The notes: generated by a model not told the origin, from the sequence alone. Positions 26,834 through 35,805 are shown, counted from the stretch's first letter. The stretch is 64,000 nucleotides of DNA from Bacillota bacterium (GCA_029782135.1 JAKOVI010000162.1:17322-81321); one strand, 5' to 3'. A program made the numbers and translations.

Positions 26834-26910
26834 TGGTGGTCGCGACTGGATTCGAACCAGTGACCTCTGCGATGTGAACGCAGCGCTCTAACCAACTGAG
26901 CCACGCGACC
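26834..26910 (-). tRNA. tRNA-Val (CAC)
   Basis: Acceptor GGTCGCG pairs with CGCGACC; anticodon loop TTCACAT gives CAC, reading GUG. CCA is encoded. Confidence 0.96.
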
Positions 26911-27026
26911 TTTCATACCTTGGTCTTTATATTATACCAAGTTTTTTGAAAAAATGAAAGGGTAATTTATCAGGGAATCATTTCAGAAAAACGGCCGGGA
27001 AATCCGGCAGTTTGAATTTTTTTATT

Positions 27027-27101
27027 TGGTAGTCCCAAGGGGATTTGAACCCCTGCCGCCGCCGTGAAAGGGCGGTGTCCTAACCCCTAGACGATGGGAC
27101 C
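27027..27101 (-). tRNA. tRNA-Glu (TTC)
   Basis: Acceptor GGTCCCA pairs with TGGGACT; anticodon loop CTTTCAC gives TTC. CCA is encoded. 116 bases separate it from tRNA-Val with no terminator visible. Confidence 0.97.
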
Positions 27102-27104
27102 ACA

Positions 27105-27180
27105 TGGTGGGCCATCGGCGACTCGAACGCCGGACACCCTGATTAAAAGTCAGGTGCTCTGCCACCTGAGCTAATGGCCC
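27105..27180 (-). tRNA. tRNA-Lys (TTT)
   Basis: Acceptor GGGCCAT pairs with ATGGCCC; anticodon loop CTTTTAA gives TTT. CCA is encoded. First gene of the five-tRNA operon Lys-Glu-Val-Asp-Phe. Confidence 0.97.
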
Positions 27181-27198
27181 AAAAAACAATGCCTTTTT

Positions 27199-27227
27199 AT
27201 AATACAACATTTTATTCCCGGTGTCAA
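27199..27227 (-). promoter_or_regulatory. Strong sigma-A promoter of the tRNA operon
   Basis: Minus-strand TTGACA (27222-27227), 17-base spacer, TATTAT (27199-27204), ending 19 bases before tRNA-Lys. Confidence 0.9.
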
Positions 27228-27305
27228 CAGTTGTGATCTGTTTTTTCGTGAAATAAAATTAGGAAATATTGGACCAGTTATTCTTTTTCCGCATCTCCGA
27301 TCAGT

Positions 27306-27333
27306 ATTATACACACTTTTCAGCGCATGTAAA
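27306..27333 (-). promoter_or_regulatory. Possible second upstream tRNA promoter
   Basis: Minus-strand TTTACA (27328-27333), 16-base spacer, TATAAT (27306-27311), between the DUF3794 terminator and the first promoter. Confidence 0.6.
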
Positions 27334-27344
27334 GTAAAGAAAGG

Positions 27345-27390
27345 CAAAAAAATGAGGAGCAGGGCAAAGACCATCTCTTTGCCCTGCTCC
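27345..27390 (-). terminator. Terminator of the DUF3794 gene
   Basis: Very stable stem GGAGCAGGGCAAAGA / TCTTTGCCCTGCTCC followed on the minus strand by TCATTTTTTT, 26 bases past the stop. Confidence 0.92.
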
Positions 27391-27415
27391 ATTTGACCAA
27401 AGCCACCAGCGTTCG

Positions 27416-27976
27416 TTATAAGATGCGAGTTACCGTGTTAACCGGTGGTTTTACCTTCGGAAAACACTTAATCCGCTGCATCGAGTTTATTTTGGGGAAG
27501 AGCTGGACATTGGTGACCACATCAACCTGCGCCCATTCGGCGGCTTTCACCAAAATATGGGCGACCACCTTCTGCTTGAGAATCGCCTTGGGCCCATCGT
27601 CGTGGTGCTTCCGGCAGGGCTCGAGGTGGTAGTCGATGTCAATATCCACCAAATGGTTTTGGATTTCAACATAATCCGAGGCTTTGACGCCCGGGATTTC
27701 AACCGTTAGCATATAAGGGAGATCTTCGTGGATATGCCGGACATAATTATCGTGGTCTACATAAAAGACTTGTTTATGGATGACCCCTTGCTTAACGACT
27801 TTGTTATCAAATACATGGTCCTCAAAGGGGCCGAGTTTAGCCTCGATCTTATCAATTTTAATCGCATCGATTGGGGTTTCGCTTTCGAGCACAACCTGGG
27901 CGACTTTTTCCCCAATGACCCTCAACACTTTAAGCCGTTCGGTATCGAACACCAATTCTTGCTTCTTGACGAACAC
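27416..27976 (-). CDS. DUF3794 (SPOCS) domain protein
   Basis: About 186 residues with the DUF3794/SPOCS pattern found in spore-coat and cortex-associated proteins of Clostridia: KVAQVVLESETPI near the start, paired beta-strand blocks and a His-rich segment (CRKHHDDGP). One SPOCS unit without the LysM domain often attached. The start is probably GTG 27974-27976 behind GGGGGTG; an ATG at 28030 has no ribosome site. Monocistronic, with its own strong terminator. A structural or sporulation role is inferred from the family. Confidence 0.75.
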   Translation of the reverse strand: MFVKKQELVFDTERLKVLRVIGEKVAQVVLESETPIDAIKIDKIEAKLGPFEDHVFDNKVVKQGVIHKQVFYVDHDNYVRHIHEDLPYMLTVEIPGVKASDYVEIQNHLVDIDIDYHLEPCRKHHDDGPKAILKQKVVAHILVKAAEWAQVDVVTNVQLFPKINSMQRIKCFPKVKPPVNTVTRIL

Positions 27977-28182
27977 CGCTTCACCCCCTTCAGGGAAGAG
28001 CTTGGATAAACCTCTTCCTTCTACCGCCATCTTATGAAGCAGTGTTCCCCGGTGAACTGTTAGGAAAGTATTTTTTCCGGTTCAAAAAGCCTGTCTGCTT
28101 TGTTTTCGCAGACCGATATGTTAAAATTGATCTTATGATTTCCACTATTGCCTATTATCGAAGACAAAGGAGTATGCAGACA

Positions 28183-29067
28183 ATGTCCAGACATTTTTCC
28201 CGCGCCAACATCCTGCTCATCCTGATCGCTCTCATTTGGGGTGGTACTTTTATTATCGTCAAACAATCTTTAGCCGTCCTTCATCCGATGCAGGTCATCG
28301 CCTACCGTTTCACTCTGGCCTTTATCCTTGTTTTCCTCGCCAAGTACCGCACCGTGCGGCGCCATTGGCGCGCCTCGTTGCTTCCCGGGATCGGCTTGGG
28401 TCTACTCCTCTTTATCGCCTTTACAACTCAGACTTATGGCCTTAAATTCACTTCGCCCTCCGTCTCCGCATTGATTACCGGGACCAATGCCGTCCTGGTG
28501 GCTATTTTCGAAGCGCTTTTCCGGCGGAAAAGGCTCTCCCGGAATTCAATAACCGGGGTGCTTGCCGCGACCACCGGATTAATCCTGATTACCTGGTCCG
28601 GGGCATCCTTTACCTTCGGATATGGGGATCTGCTCACCCTGGCCTGTGCCATCTTCTTTGCCCTGCATATCAATGCGACTGGACAAGCCCTCACCCGCTG
28701 TGACCCGTCAACGATCAGTGTCATCCAGTTTGCCTTTGTCGCCCTGGCCGCCTGGTGTACACTCATCACGGCGTCAAACCTGGAAGTGAATTTTCCGGCG
28801 ACAACCTGGTATGCACTGATTTACCTTGGTTTGATGGCAACCGGCCTGGCTTTTCTCGCCCAATCCTATGCGCAGCGTGATGCCTCCCCGGTCCATACCG
28901 CGATTATGCTGGCGACCGAACCGGCTTTTGCAACGGTGCTGGCGGTCAGTTTAGGCTTTGAACCGTTGACGATCCGTTTACTCATCGGCGGGGTGCTGAT
29001 CATTACCGGTATCATCTTCAGCTCCTACGGGGAATCATTCAGCACATCCGGGGGAAAACTGAACTAG
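28183..29067 (+). CDS. EamA/DMT-family transporter
   Basis: 294-residue membrane protein with about ten helices in two EamA repeats (about 8-140 and 150-285). Typical blocks are LIALIWGGTFIIVK at the start, LKFTSPSVSALITG, and the repeat-two AIMLATEPAFATVLA. Drug/metabolite efflux; substrate unknown. AAAGGAG at 28166-28172 suits ATG 28183 (10 bases); the ATG at 28174 is too close. It is one of the few plus-strand genes, divergent from DUF3794. Confidence 0.9.
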   Translation: MSRHFSRANILLILIALIWGGTFIIVKQSLAVLHPMQVIAYRFTLAFILVFLAKYRTVRRHWRASLLPGIGLGLLLFIAFTTQTYGLKFTSPSVSALITGTNAVLVAIFEALFRRKRLSRNSITGVLAATTGLILITWSGASFTFGYGDLLTLACAIFFALHINATGQALTRCDPSTISVIQFAFVALAAWCTLITASNLEVNFPATTWYALIYLGLMATGLAFLAQSYAQRDASPVHTAIMLATEPAFATVLAVSLGFEPLTIRLLIGGVLIITGIIFSSYGESFSTSGGKLN

Positions 29068-29095
29068 TACTCAAATACGTCGACGAGGTCTCTTC

Positions 29096-31270
29096 ATGCG
29101 CCGCTTGTTCAAACTGACCGTGTTCCTTTTTCTCTTGGAAATAATGAGCATTTCACCGTGTGCGGGGCAACCGGCGAAAATTACGATCCTGCTCATCGAC
29201 CGGCTCTCTCTGGAGGATCTGCATACCCTGGCCGGTCCTTTTTGCGCGGAAATGATTAGAAGCAGCGCTCTCGCCTTAATGACCACAAATACGGCAGGCG
29301 CCCGTACCCCCGGGAACACACATGCCACGATCGCCGCCGGCGCGCCGGCCTTGAGTGATCGCCCCGGGGGACTGGCCTTAAATTTTGAGGAGGAATGGAT
29401 GGGAATTAACGGCGGCGAACTTTATCGACAACTCAGCGGGGAGAGTTCTTCCCAAGCTGCCGTCTTCATTCCCCAAATTGCCGAGGCCTTACGATTGAAC
29501 TACTCCGCCTCACGTACCGCCCTTCCCACCCTTTTAGGCTCTACTTTAAAAGAGAACAATTTTTCTAGCGCCGTGCTTGGCAACGCCGACCCGGCGCCCC
29601 CGTCCGCCGGGAATATTTACACTCCGTATGCCAGGTTTGCACCTTGGCTGGCGGCGGACCCCGCCGGTCTTGTTGAGCGGGGCGATATCGGTCCGCAAAC
29701 TTTACAACGGAGCAACGGTCTCATTCCCTGGGAGTCCAATTACCGGTATCTTTTTAAAAAATACTGCGAACTGCGGACGGAGTCTGATCTGATCATCCTG
29801 GAATTAGGGGATTTTTCCCGCTTGGAGGCGTTAAAACCGTATCTCTTTGACCAACAGGTAAGTACCGAGAAGCAACGTCTATTTTCGCGGCTGGAGCAGT
29901 TTCTTCAGGAACTGTGGCTGGTTCCCGACTGGGAAGAAGAATTGTTAATCCTCGTCTCTCCTACACCCTCCTCCGCTGCCCTGAAAACCGGCAATACACT
30001 TACGCCCTTGCTTTTTTGGGGAAAGGGGATGAAGCCCGGCTTTCTGACTTCACCCACCACACGCCACCCTGGTTTGGTTGCCAATCTTGACCTTGCACCA
30101 ACCATTCTCCAGTTCTTCGGAGTCAATATTCCGGCGTATGTCAGTGGCCGGCCCATTACCTGCACAGCAACGGGTAACCTCGAAGCCCTTCTCCGGATCA
30201 ACCAGCGTCTCGTCCGGACCTCTCTTTTCCGCCGGCAGACCATCCCGCTCTTTCTTAACTTTACCGCGCTTGCCCTTCCGCTCCTTTTGGCTCTTTATCT
30301 CATCTTGCCCAAATTGGAGCTTCCCGCTTCCGCCGCCACCTATCCTTGGTGGTATGACAGCATGTATTTCCTTTCCATTTTACCGCTCAGTCTCCATCTA
30401 ACCGCTCTGTTCCCTGCTGACTCCTTGTTGGTCTTTCTAACGATCAGCGTGGGGTCGGCCGCTTTCTTCACCCTTCTGTGCCGGAAATTGGGGACCAAAT
30501 TCGAGGTTTTCCCCTTAGAGTTGCCCTTTTCAACAATGGCATTAATTATCCTTGCCGACCTTTTGACCGGCAACCATCTGGTCCAAAACTCCATCTTCGG
30601 TTATGACCCGATGGCCGGCGCCCGCTATTATGGCCTGGGTAATGAAGGGGCCGGCCTTTTCCTCGGCGCCCTGGCCGCCCTTTTGGTTTTACAGTCTCCT
30701 GCCAAAAGCCGTTTTCGTACCCGGTTCTTTTTTGCGGCTTACCTTGGCAGCGCTTTGCTCCTCGCCACACCGTTTACCGGGGCGAATTTTGGTGCCGCTC
30801 TTTCCGCAGTGGCATGCACCCTCACGCTTTCCTTCGCCGGGCGGAAATCAAGCCGCCCGGCACACCAACTTCCCCGTTATCTGTTTTACCTGACACTCTT
30901 TGCTTTGCTCTTTTTGGGTTTTGATTATCTCCGCGGCGACCTTGAGCATCAAACACATTTTGGCCTGCTCCTTAAGAACCTACGTGCCCGGGGCCCGAGC
31001 GCCGTGACGGAAGTCGTCCTCCGTAAACTCCAAGTAAATCTGCGTCTCCTCTCTTCCAAATGGGCACTGCTCTTTGCTTCCAGTTTAATAACTTTGTTGG
31101 TCACCTATCTCCACCGGAAAAAGCACTTTGCCCATCTTCCTTTATCCGTTGCGCTCAGCGGTGGCTTGGCCGGACTCCTCCTCAACGACTCCGGCCTGGT
31201 CTTTTCCGCCCTTTATTTTTACCTCTCCGCAACCGCTCTCCTTTTAAAGGCGGCAACTTTAGAACCATGA
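29096..31270 (+). CDS. Alkaline-phosphatase-like multi-pass membrane protein (paralogue 2)
   Basis: 724 residues: signal peptide (about 1-24), soluble phosphatase-like domain (about 28-370; ITILLIDRLSLEDL, ARTPGNTHATIAAGAP, LLFWGKGMKPGF) and about ten membrane helices. GLGNEGAGLFLGALA, GANFGAALS and NDSG match the protein at 2652-4724 in order and spacing, so the genes are paralogues. Here the N-terminal domain keeps the Thr-Pro-Gly-Asn-Thr-His stretch expected at a phosphatase active site, which paralogue 1 has lost. It starts 28 bases after the EamA gene, behind GAGG, and may be cotranscribed. Confidence 0.62.
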   Translation: MRRLFKLTVFLFLLEIMSISPCAGQPAKITILLIDRLSLEDLHTLAGPFCAEMIRSSALALMTTNTAGARTPGNTHATIAAGAPALSDRPGGLALNFEEEWMGINGGELYRQLSGESSSQAAVFIPQIAEALRLNYSASRTALPTLLGSTLKENNFSSAVLGNADPAPPSAGNIYTPYARFAPWLAADPAGLVERGDIGPQTLQRSNGLIPWESNYRYLFKKYCELRTESDLIILELGDFSRLEALKPYLFDQQVSTEKQRLFSRLEQFLQELWLVPDWEEELLILVSPTPSSAALKTGNTLTPLLFWGKGMKPGFLTSPTTRHPGLVANLDLAPTILQFFGVNIPAYVSGRPITCTATGNLEALLRINQRLVRTSLFRRQTIPLFLNFTALALPLLLALYLILPKLELPASAATYPWWYDSMYFLSILPLSLHLTALFPADSLLVFLTISVGSAAFFTLLCRKLGTKFEVFPLELPFSTMALIILADLLTGNHLVQNSIFGYDPMAGARYYGLGNEGAGLFLGALAALLVLQSPAKSRFRTRFFFAAYLGSALLLATPFTGANFGAALSAVACTLTLSFAGRKSSRPAHQLPRYLFYLTLFALLFLGFDYLRGDLEHQTHFGLLLKNLRARGPSAVTEVVLRKLQVNLRLLSSKWALLFASSLITLLVTYLHRKKHFAHLPLSVALSGGLAGLLLNDSGLVFSALYFYLSATALLLKAATLEP

Positions 31271-31310
31271 AAGATAAAAGTCGCATATGCCCTGTACAAT
31301 CCGGAAAAGT

Positions 31311-31337
31311 AAAAAACGGAGGCCAAAGCCTCCGTTT
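31311..31337 (-). terminator. Terminator of the SASP gene (possibly bidirectional)
   Basis: Stem AAACGGAGG / CCTCCGTTT, six-base loop, T-run on the minus strand. It also lies 40 bases past the plus-strand gene, where the T-run is weak. Confidence 0.85.
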
Positions 31338-31347
31338 CCTTTAACCA

Positions 31348-31680
31348 CTACTGAGGTTGAGTAAAGCCTGGAATAGAACTTAACACCGACGGCCCACCCG
31401 GATTCTGACCAGTCACGGGTTGGTTCACAGTCTGCTGGAAAGCAGAAGAAGCCTGGAAAGCGGCTTGATCGGCCAAGGAGCGCTGGGCGGCTTCAATCAT
31501 CTTCCTCACCATATGTCCACCCACGGCTCCGCAATCACGGGCAGTCATGTACCCCCAGTAATCGCCTTGAATCGGTTGGGTATTAATGTTCAACTCATTG
31601 GCCACTTCATACTTGAATTTCTCCATCGCCTGCGCAGCTTCTTTTACCATTAAGGTATTACTTCTCTGTCCGGCTCCCAT
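31348..31680 (-). CDS. Alpha/beta-type small acid-soluble spore protein
   Basis: 110 residues. The SASP core is clear: KYEVANELN (germination protease region) and TARDCGAVGGHMVRKMIE. These proteins coat spore DNA and protect it from UV. The tail after about residue 75 (Gln/Ala-rich, then Pro-rich) extends beyond the usual 60-75 residues. ATG 31678-31680 lies behind AAAGGAGGTG, which includes an in-frame GTG that is not the start. Confidence 0.93.
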   Translation of the reverse strand: MGAGQRSNTLMVKEAAQAMEKFKYEVANELNINTQPIQGDYWGYMTARDCGAVGGHMVRKMIEAAQRSLADQAAFQASSAFQQTVNQPVTGQNPGGPSVLSSIPGFTQPQ

Positions 31681-31831
31681 ATGTAACACCTCCTTTCACC
31701 CTTTAATCTTTCCCAAGCTCAACCTCATAAAACTAGTTTTCCGTTGGCGCTTTTGGTGTTAATAAACATGGAAATCAACTACAATCCGGCCACTGTTTGC
31801 CCGGTATCAACCTGCCGTAAGCAGGCAAAAT

Positions 31832-31854
31832 AAAAATGCTCCCTTTAGGAGCAT
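31832..31854 (-). terminator. Terminator downstream of ylbJ
   Basis: Stem ATGCTCC / GGAGCAT (31836-31842 with 31848-31854) then TTTTTATTTT on the minus strand, about 110 bases past ylbJ. A smaller hairpin CCTGC/GCAGG (31811-31825) follows. Confidence 0.75.
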
Positions 31855-31963
31855 CATAAAATACCTTTATTACTCAGTTTTACCAGAAAAAACACTAGTT
31901 TTGCATGGTGTTTCCTTATAGCCATGCGGCCGCGGCAGAGATTACGGTATAAGCTTTTTACTC

Positions 31964-33253
31964 TTAACTGAACATCGGCTTACGATTGGTCCCCTTCCTC
32001 CCTTTTCGAGGCGCTTCATCCACCACTACCAGCCGGAACTTTGAAAGAAAGTGGAAAAGAAGGGCGGCTCCGATCAAGATCCCGATAATGATTAGGAGTT
32101 GGGTCAGGGAGAGGTACCACCGTTGTAACACTCCTGTTGACTGGTAAACGGGAGCGGTAGTCACTGTTCCCACCACCCGGAGCGTACCAAGTAAAAGATA
32201 AGTATAGAAACCACCGAGGAAAGCATGGAGGACCCGCGCCACCAGGTAAGGTGTAATCCGGATATCCGTCTCATGGATCACACTGATTACCTGGCCATGC
32301 ACAGATAACCCGCTCCAGGCAATGATGGCGGAGGCGACCACCAACCGTTGCCCGAGTGGCGCCATCGCCTGCGCCGCCGCCACCGTTCCGAGGTCAATCT
32401 CGAAAAAACCCTTAATCACAGCTACTCCCAAGGCCGGGTCCAAGCCGAAAATTCTGAGCAGTCCTTTCAATCCAGGGAGGATCAAACTCATCAGACCGAT
32501 CTCTTCCATAATGCGGCTCAATACCGAAAAGACAATGATAAAACCACCGATCATGAGCAGCGTAGTGATCGACTCGTTAACGGCATCGCTGGCCAACCGG
32601 CCCAAAGGCCGGTTATCTTCCTGATGGGCCCGGCGCATCTCCCGGATCGCCCGTCGGAAAATATTCCCGTCTTCCTGTCCAAAGTGTTCCGCCTCCGGAG
32701 ACGGTTGCTCTTTTACTTTTGATCCATAAAAGCGATAAAGAAAGCCGACCGAAAAGGCTGAGAGGTAATGCGCAACCGCGATCGTTGCTCCGAGTTCGGT
32801 GCGGCCAAACATGCCGACGGCAACCGCGCCAAACATGAAAAGCGGATCGGCGGTATTGGTAAAAGCCAGCAACCTTTCTCCTTCAATCCGGCTGCACATC
32901 TTCATCCGGCGGAACTTCGCGGTGATCACCGCATCCATCGGATAGCCGGCGGCCAGACCCATCGAAAGGGCAAACGCCCCTACCCCGGGCACATTAAAAA
33001 CCGGCCGCATTAAAGGCTCCAGAAATACACCGATAAAATGGACAACCCCTAAGCCCAACATTACCTCTGTCAGCACAAAGAAAGGAAAAAGGGAAGGAAA
33101 AACGATCTGGCTAAAGATCCGCAATCCCTCTTTGGCCGCTTCTAAACATTCACGCGGATAAACCGCCAAAGAAATCGTAATAATCGTAAAGACCAGCGCC
33201 AACAGGTAAAAAGCATTTTTCTGGATCCCGCTTGCGCTTACTTTCATCTCCAT
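31964..33253 (-). CDS. ylbJ: Sporulation integral membrane protein YlbJ (SpoVV)
   Basis: 429 residues, about nine membrane helices in two nucleoside-recognition (Gate) domains. The family blocks FPSLFPFFVLTEVML, GLAAGYPMDAVI and TNTADPLFMFGAVAVGMFG are present. YlbJ/SpoVV imports dipicolinic acid across the outer forespore membrane during spore maturation. The start is the first of two ATGs (codons 1 and 3), behind GAGAGGGGAG. A large hydrophilic loop (about 180-215) separates the halves. Confidence 0.9.
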   Translation of the reverse strand: MEMKVSASGIQKNAFYLLALVFTIITISLAVYPRECLEAAKEGLRIFSQIVFPSLFPFFVLTEVMLGLGVVHFIGVFLEPLMRPVFNVPGVGAFALSMGLAAGYPMDAVITAKFRRMKMCSRIEGERLLAFTNTADPLFMFGAVAVGMFGRTELGATIAVAHYLSAFSVGFLYRFYGSKVKEQPSPEAEHFGQEDGNIFRRAIREMRRAHQEDNRPLGRLASDAVNESITTLLMIGGFIIVFSVLSRIMEEIGLMSLILPGLKGLLRIFGLDPALGVAVIKGFFEIDLGTVAAAQAMAPLGQRLVVASAIIAWSGLSVHGQVISVIHETDIRITPYLVARVLHAFLGGFYTYLLLGTLRVVGTVTTAPVYQSTGVLQRWYLSLTQLLIIIGILIGAALLFHFLSKFRLVVVDEAPRKGRKGTNRKPMFS

Positions 33254-33316
33254 CTCCCCTCTCCTCCTCTTTTTTTTAAGGCTCTCCTCTTTAAAACAAC
33301 AGTCGTTCCATCAGCA

Positions 33317-33371
33317 AAGCTTCTCCAGCAACCGCTTTCGGGTTCCTTGTCTCCAGGAGAAGGAGAAGCTT
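33317..33371. other. Hairpin overlapping the yqhV stop
   Basis: AAGCTTCTCC (33317-33326) pairs with GGAGAAGCTT (33362-33371) around a 35-base loop. There is no T-run, so it may be an RNA-stabilising or partial-termination structure between yqhV and ylbJ. Confidence 0.4.
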
Positions 33372-33642
33372 AGCTTTTCGTCCCGAGAATGGTAAAAAGG
33401 ACGCCCAAAACAATGAGGCAGACTTTGACCAGCGAGAGCCGGACAGCCACCGCGACCAGTCCTAAGGTGCTGACCAACAAAAAGACCATGGGCCCAACCA
33501 AACCCAAAATGGCATTGAGTTGGAGCGCGGTTTCCACCTTCTGGAGACGGAGGAAGAGGAGCGCCGCTATGATCTCCAACAACCCGGAGAGTAACCGTAA
33601 AATGGCCATTCCGGAAAGGATTTTCTGTTCGATCTCCTCCAC
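33370..33642 (-). CDS. yqhV: YqhV family (DUF2619) membrane protein
   Basis: 90 residues with three predicted membrane helices; begins with acidic MEEIEQKIL and contains LRLLSGLLEIIAALLFLR, the family's hallmark. In Bacillus yqhV lies beside the spoIIIA operon; function unknown. The start is GTG, one base after the DUF441 stop, so the pair is coupled. Confidence 0.85.
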   Translation of the reverse strand: MEEIEQKILSGMAILRLLSGLLEIIAALLFLRLQKVETALQLNAILGLVGPMVFLLVSTLGLVAVAVRLSLVKVCLIVLGVLFTILGTKS

Positions 33643-33643
33643 C

Positions 33644-34111
33644 TCACTTTTTCACCAACTCAAACAGTCTGAGAAGGATTGCGGTTAAACCGGCCGCCGC
33701 CAAGGGTCCGACCGGTATTCCCTTCAAAAAGGTCACCCCGATGACCGTTCCAACCACTAACCCGGCCATCACCTCCGGCCGCTCCTGCAGCAGACCCACA
33801 CCTTGCCCGCAAAGGTAAGTCGCTATCGTTCCGCCGAGCAGCGAAAGGAGGCCCACCGGTGTAACAAAACTCTGGATGATCTCTTTTCCCCCGATTTTAT
33901 CCCTTGCTAACGGAACCATGACCGCAATCAACAAAAAAAGAAGCCCCCACTCCAAGGCGTGCCGTTCGGCAACCTCAAGGAGGAAGGGCGTCTTTAATAA
34001 CTTAATAACCAAAAGAGAGCCGGCACTAGCCGCCAGGAGACTGTTGCCGGCGAGCATTCCAAGGAGAAAGAGCGCAACCAGGACAAGATTGGCTTTGAGC
34101 ATTATCTTCAC
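33644..34111 (-). CDS. DUF441 family membrane protein
   Basis: 155 residues, four to five membrane helices. The order of blocks GLLFLLIAVMVPLA, SLLGGTIATYLCGQG and VIGVTFLKGIPVGPLAAAG matches the DUF441 (YeaL/YtwI-like) family of unknown function. It directly precedes yqhV. Confidence 0.88.
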   Translation of the reverse strand: MKIMLKANLVLVALFLLGMLAGNSLLAASAGSLLVIKLLKTPFLLEVAERHALEWGLLFLLIAVMVPLARDKIGGKEIIQSFVTPVGLLSLLGGTIATYLCGQGVGLLQERPEVMAGLVVGTVIGVTFLKGIPVGPLAAAGLTAILLRLFELVKK

Positions 34112-34172
34112 CCCGCTCCACCAATCTATGTCAAAAAATGATTGTTTATGACAAGCGGCGGGTCTTTGTATG

Positions 34173-34196
34173 AAAAAACCGCCCCGGCGGGCGGTT
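34173..34196 (-). terminator. Terminator of the ireB-murA operon
   Basis: Stem AACCGCC / GGCGGTT (34177-34183 with 34190-34196) and six T on the minus strand, about 75 bases past murA. Confidence 0.88.
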
Positions 34197-34270
34197 CGTG
34201 ATCAAGACATTATCTCTTAAATATAACTGTTCTTCCCTTACGTCGTACTTTTCCCGGGGGGATCACTTGC

Positions 34271-35551
34271 TTAAGTCTGCTGCTCACATTCTTCCTCGTC
34301 TTCAAGGCGTTCAATCACGGCGCCGGCGCCCCGCAGCTTTTCCACCATCCGTTCATAACCGCGGTCAATACATTCGGCACCGGAGACCAAAGTCACCCCT
34401 TCCGCGGCCAGTCCCCCAACCACCAACGCCGCACCGGCCCGCAAATCGGTCGTCTCCACCGGCGCTCCGCTTAGATGAGGCACTCCCTTGATAATCGCCC
34501 GGTCCCGGTCGACTTTCACGTCGGCGCCCATCCTGGTCAATTCGTCCAGATAACGGAAACGGTTGTCAAAGATGGTCTCCCGGATAATACTGGTTCCGTT
34601 GGCGATCGACATCAACACCCCAAACGGTTGCTGTAAATCCGTCGGAAAACCTGGATAAGGAGCAGTTTCCAACTCTGTACTCCGTAAACGTTCTTTCGCG
34701 ACCACCCTGATTGTTGTTTCGCCCTCTTCGATCTGGACGCCCGTCTCTTTTAATTTGATAATTGGCGTCCGTAAGTGATCGGGCATCACATTCTCCAAGA
34801 CTAAATCACCGCGGGTCGCAGCCGCCGCCATCATGTAAGTGCCGGCTTCAATCCGGTCGGGAATAATTGCATGTTCGGCACCGCCAAGCCTGTTTACTCC
34901 CTGGATCCTGATCACTTCTGTACCCGCACCCCGGATCCGCGCGCCCATCGAATTCAGCAACACGGCCAGATCAACGATCTCAGGCTCCTTGGCGGCATTT
35001 TCAAGGACAAAAGTCCCCGGGGTCAGCGCGGCCAAATACATCAGATTAACTGTCGTCCCGACGCTGCTGCGATTAATAAAAAACCGGTCCTCTACCGGTG
35101 TCCCGATCTTCGCCTTCATCAATCCGTGTTCAATACTTACTTCCGCTCCCAAAGCATGGAAGCCCTTGATATGGAAATCAACCGGCCGCGGTCCGAGAAA
35201 ACAGCCTCCCGGCAAAGGCACTTCCGCTTCTTTCAGACGGGCGAGCATTAAACCGGCAACGTAGAAAGAGCCCCTCAATTTCCTGGCCATCTCATAGGGG
35301 ACCTGCGTAAGTTTCAAGCCACTCCCATTAATCAGGACCGTCCCCGGTTTTTGCTCTTCGATTTTCACTCCCACATGACGCAGGATCTCCGCTAAAACCA
35401 CCATATCCAGATCACGGGGAAAGTTGGTCAGAATAACATCCTCTTCTCCTAAAGCCGCTCCCACCATCAAGGCCAGTCCGCTGTTTTTGGAACCGCTAAT
35501 CTGAATCGAACCTTTTAGGGGATTTCCTCCCTCAATACGAAAAAAGGCCAT
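34271..35551 (-). CDS. murA: UDP-N-acetylglucosamine 1-carboxyvinyltransferase MurA
   Basis: 426 residues. It adds enolpyruvate to UDP-GlcNAc, the first committed peptidoglycan step, and is the fosfomycin target. The substrate Lys-Asn pair is at 22-23 (SGSKNSG), the catalytic Cys117 in PGGCFLGPRP, and the C-terminal signature GAECIDRGYERM is present. With Cys117 the enzyme should be fosfomycin-sensitive. Its ATG overlaps the ireB stop by one base (TAATG), so MurA translation is coupled to that of its probable regulator. Confidence 0.95.
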   Translation of the reverse strand: MAFFRIEGGNPLKGSIQISGSKNSGLALMVGAALGEEDVILTNFPRDLDMVVLAEILRHVGVKIEEQKPGTVLINGSGLKLTQVPYEMARKLRGSFYVAGLMLARLKEAEVPLPGGCFLGPRPVDFHIKGFHALGAEVSIEHGLMKAKIGTPVEDRFFINRSSVGTTVNLMYLAALTPGTFVLENAAKEPEIVDLAVLLNSMGARIRGAGTEVIRIQGVNRLGGAEHAIIPDRIEAGTYMMAAAATRGDLVLENVMPDHLRTPIIKLKETGVQIEEGETTIRVVAKERLRSTELETAPYPGFPTDLQQPFGVLMSIANGTSIIRETIFDNRFRYLDELTRMGADVKVDRDRAIIKGVPHLSGAPVETTDLRAGAALVVGGLAAEGVTLVSGAECIDRGYERMVEKLRGAGAVIERLEDEEECEQQT

Positions 35552-35805
35552 TAGTTCCCCTCTCTTTCCAGATAATACCGGACAAGTTCCTCCAGAATCT
35601 GATCCCGGTCCAGTTTTCTGATCAGAACACGTGCGTTTTTGTGGCTGGTAATATAGGCCGGATCACCAGAGAGGAGATATCCTACTATCTGATCAAGAGG
35701 GTCATAACCCTTTTCGTTTAAAGCCGTACAAACCTCTTTCAGAACCTTCCTGACTTCCAATTGTTCTTCATCTTTAGGTTCAAAGCGAATGGTTTGGTCA
35801 TTCAC
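35551..35805 (-). CDS. ireB: IreB/ReoM family regulatory phosphoprotein
   Basis: 84 residues of the IreB/YrzL/ReoM (DUF965) family. The N-terminal NDQTIRFEP carries Thr5, corresponding to the Thr that PrkC/IreK-type kinases phosphorylate in homologues. [32 protein letters not shown] core is conserved ([18 protein letters not shown]). In Listeria the unphosphorylated form promotes ClpCP degradation of MurA. Here the gene sits directly on murA, and prkC/prpC are 3-5 kb away. It is normally found with ruvX and yrzB, from which it is separated here. Confidence 0.93.
   Translation of the reverse strand: MNDQTIRFEPKDEEQLEVRKVLKEVCTALNEKGYDPLDQIVGYLLSGDPAYITSHKNARVLIRKLDRDQILEELVRYYLEREGN

Noticed and set aside
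27231..27252. Fourth Rex box near the tRNA promoter (TTGTGA at 27231)
   Set aside because: The right half-site TTTCACAA is missing.
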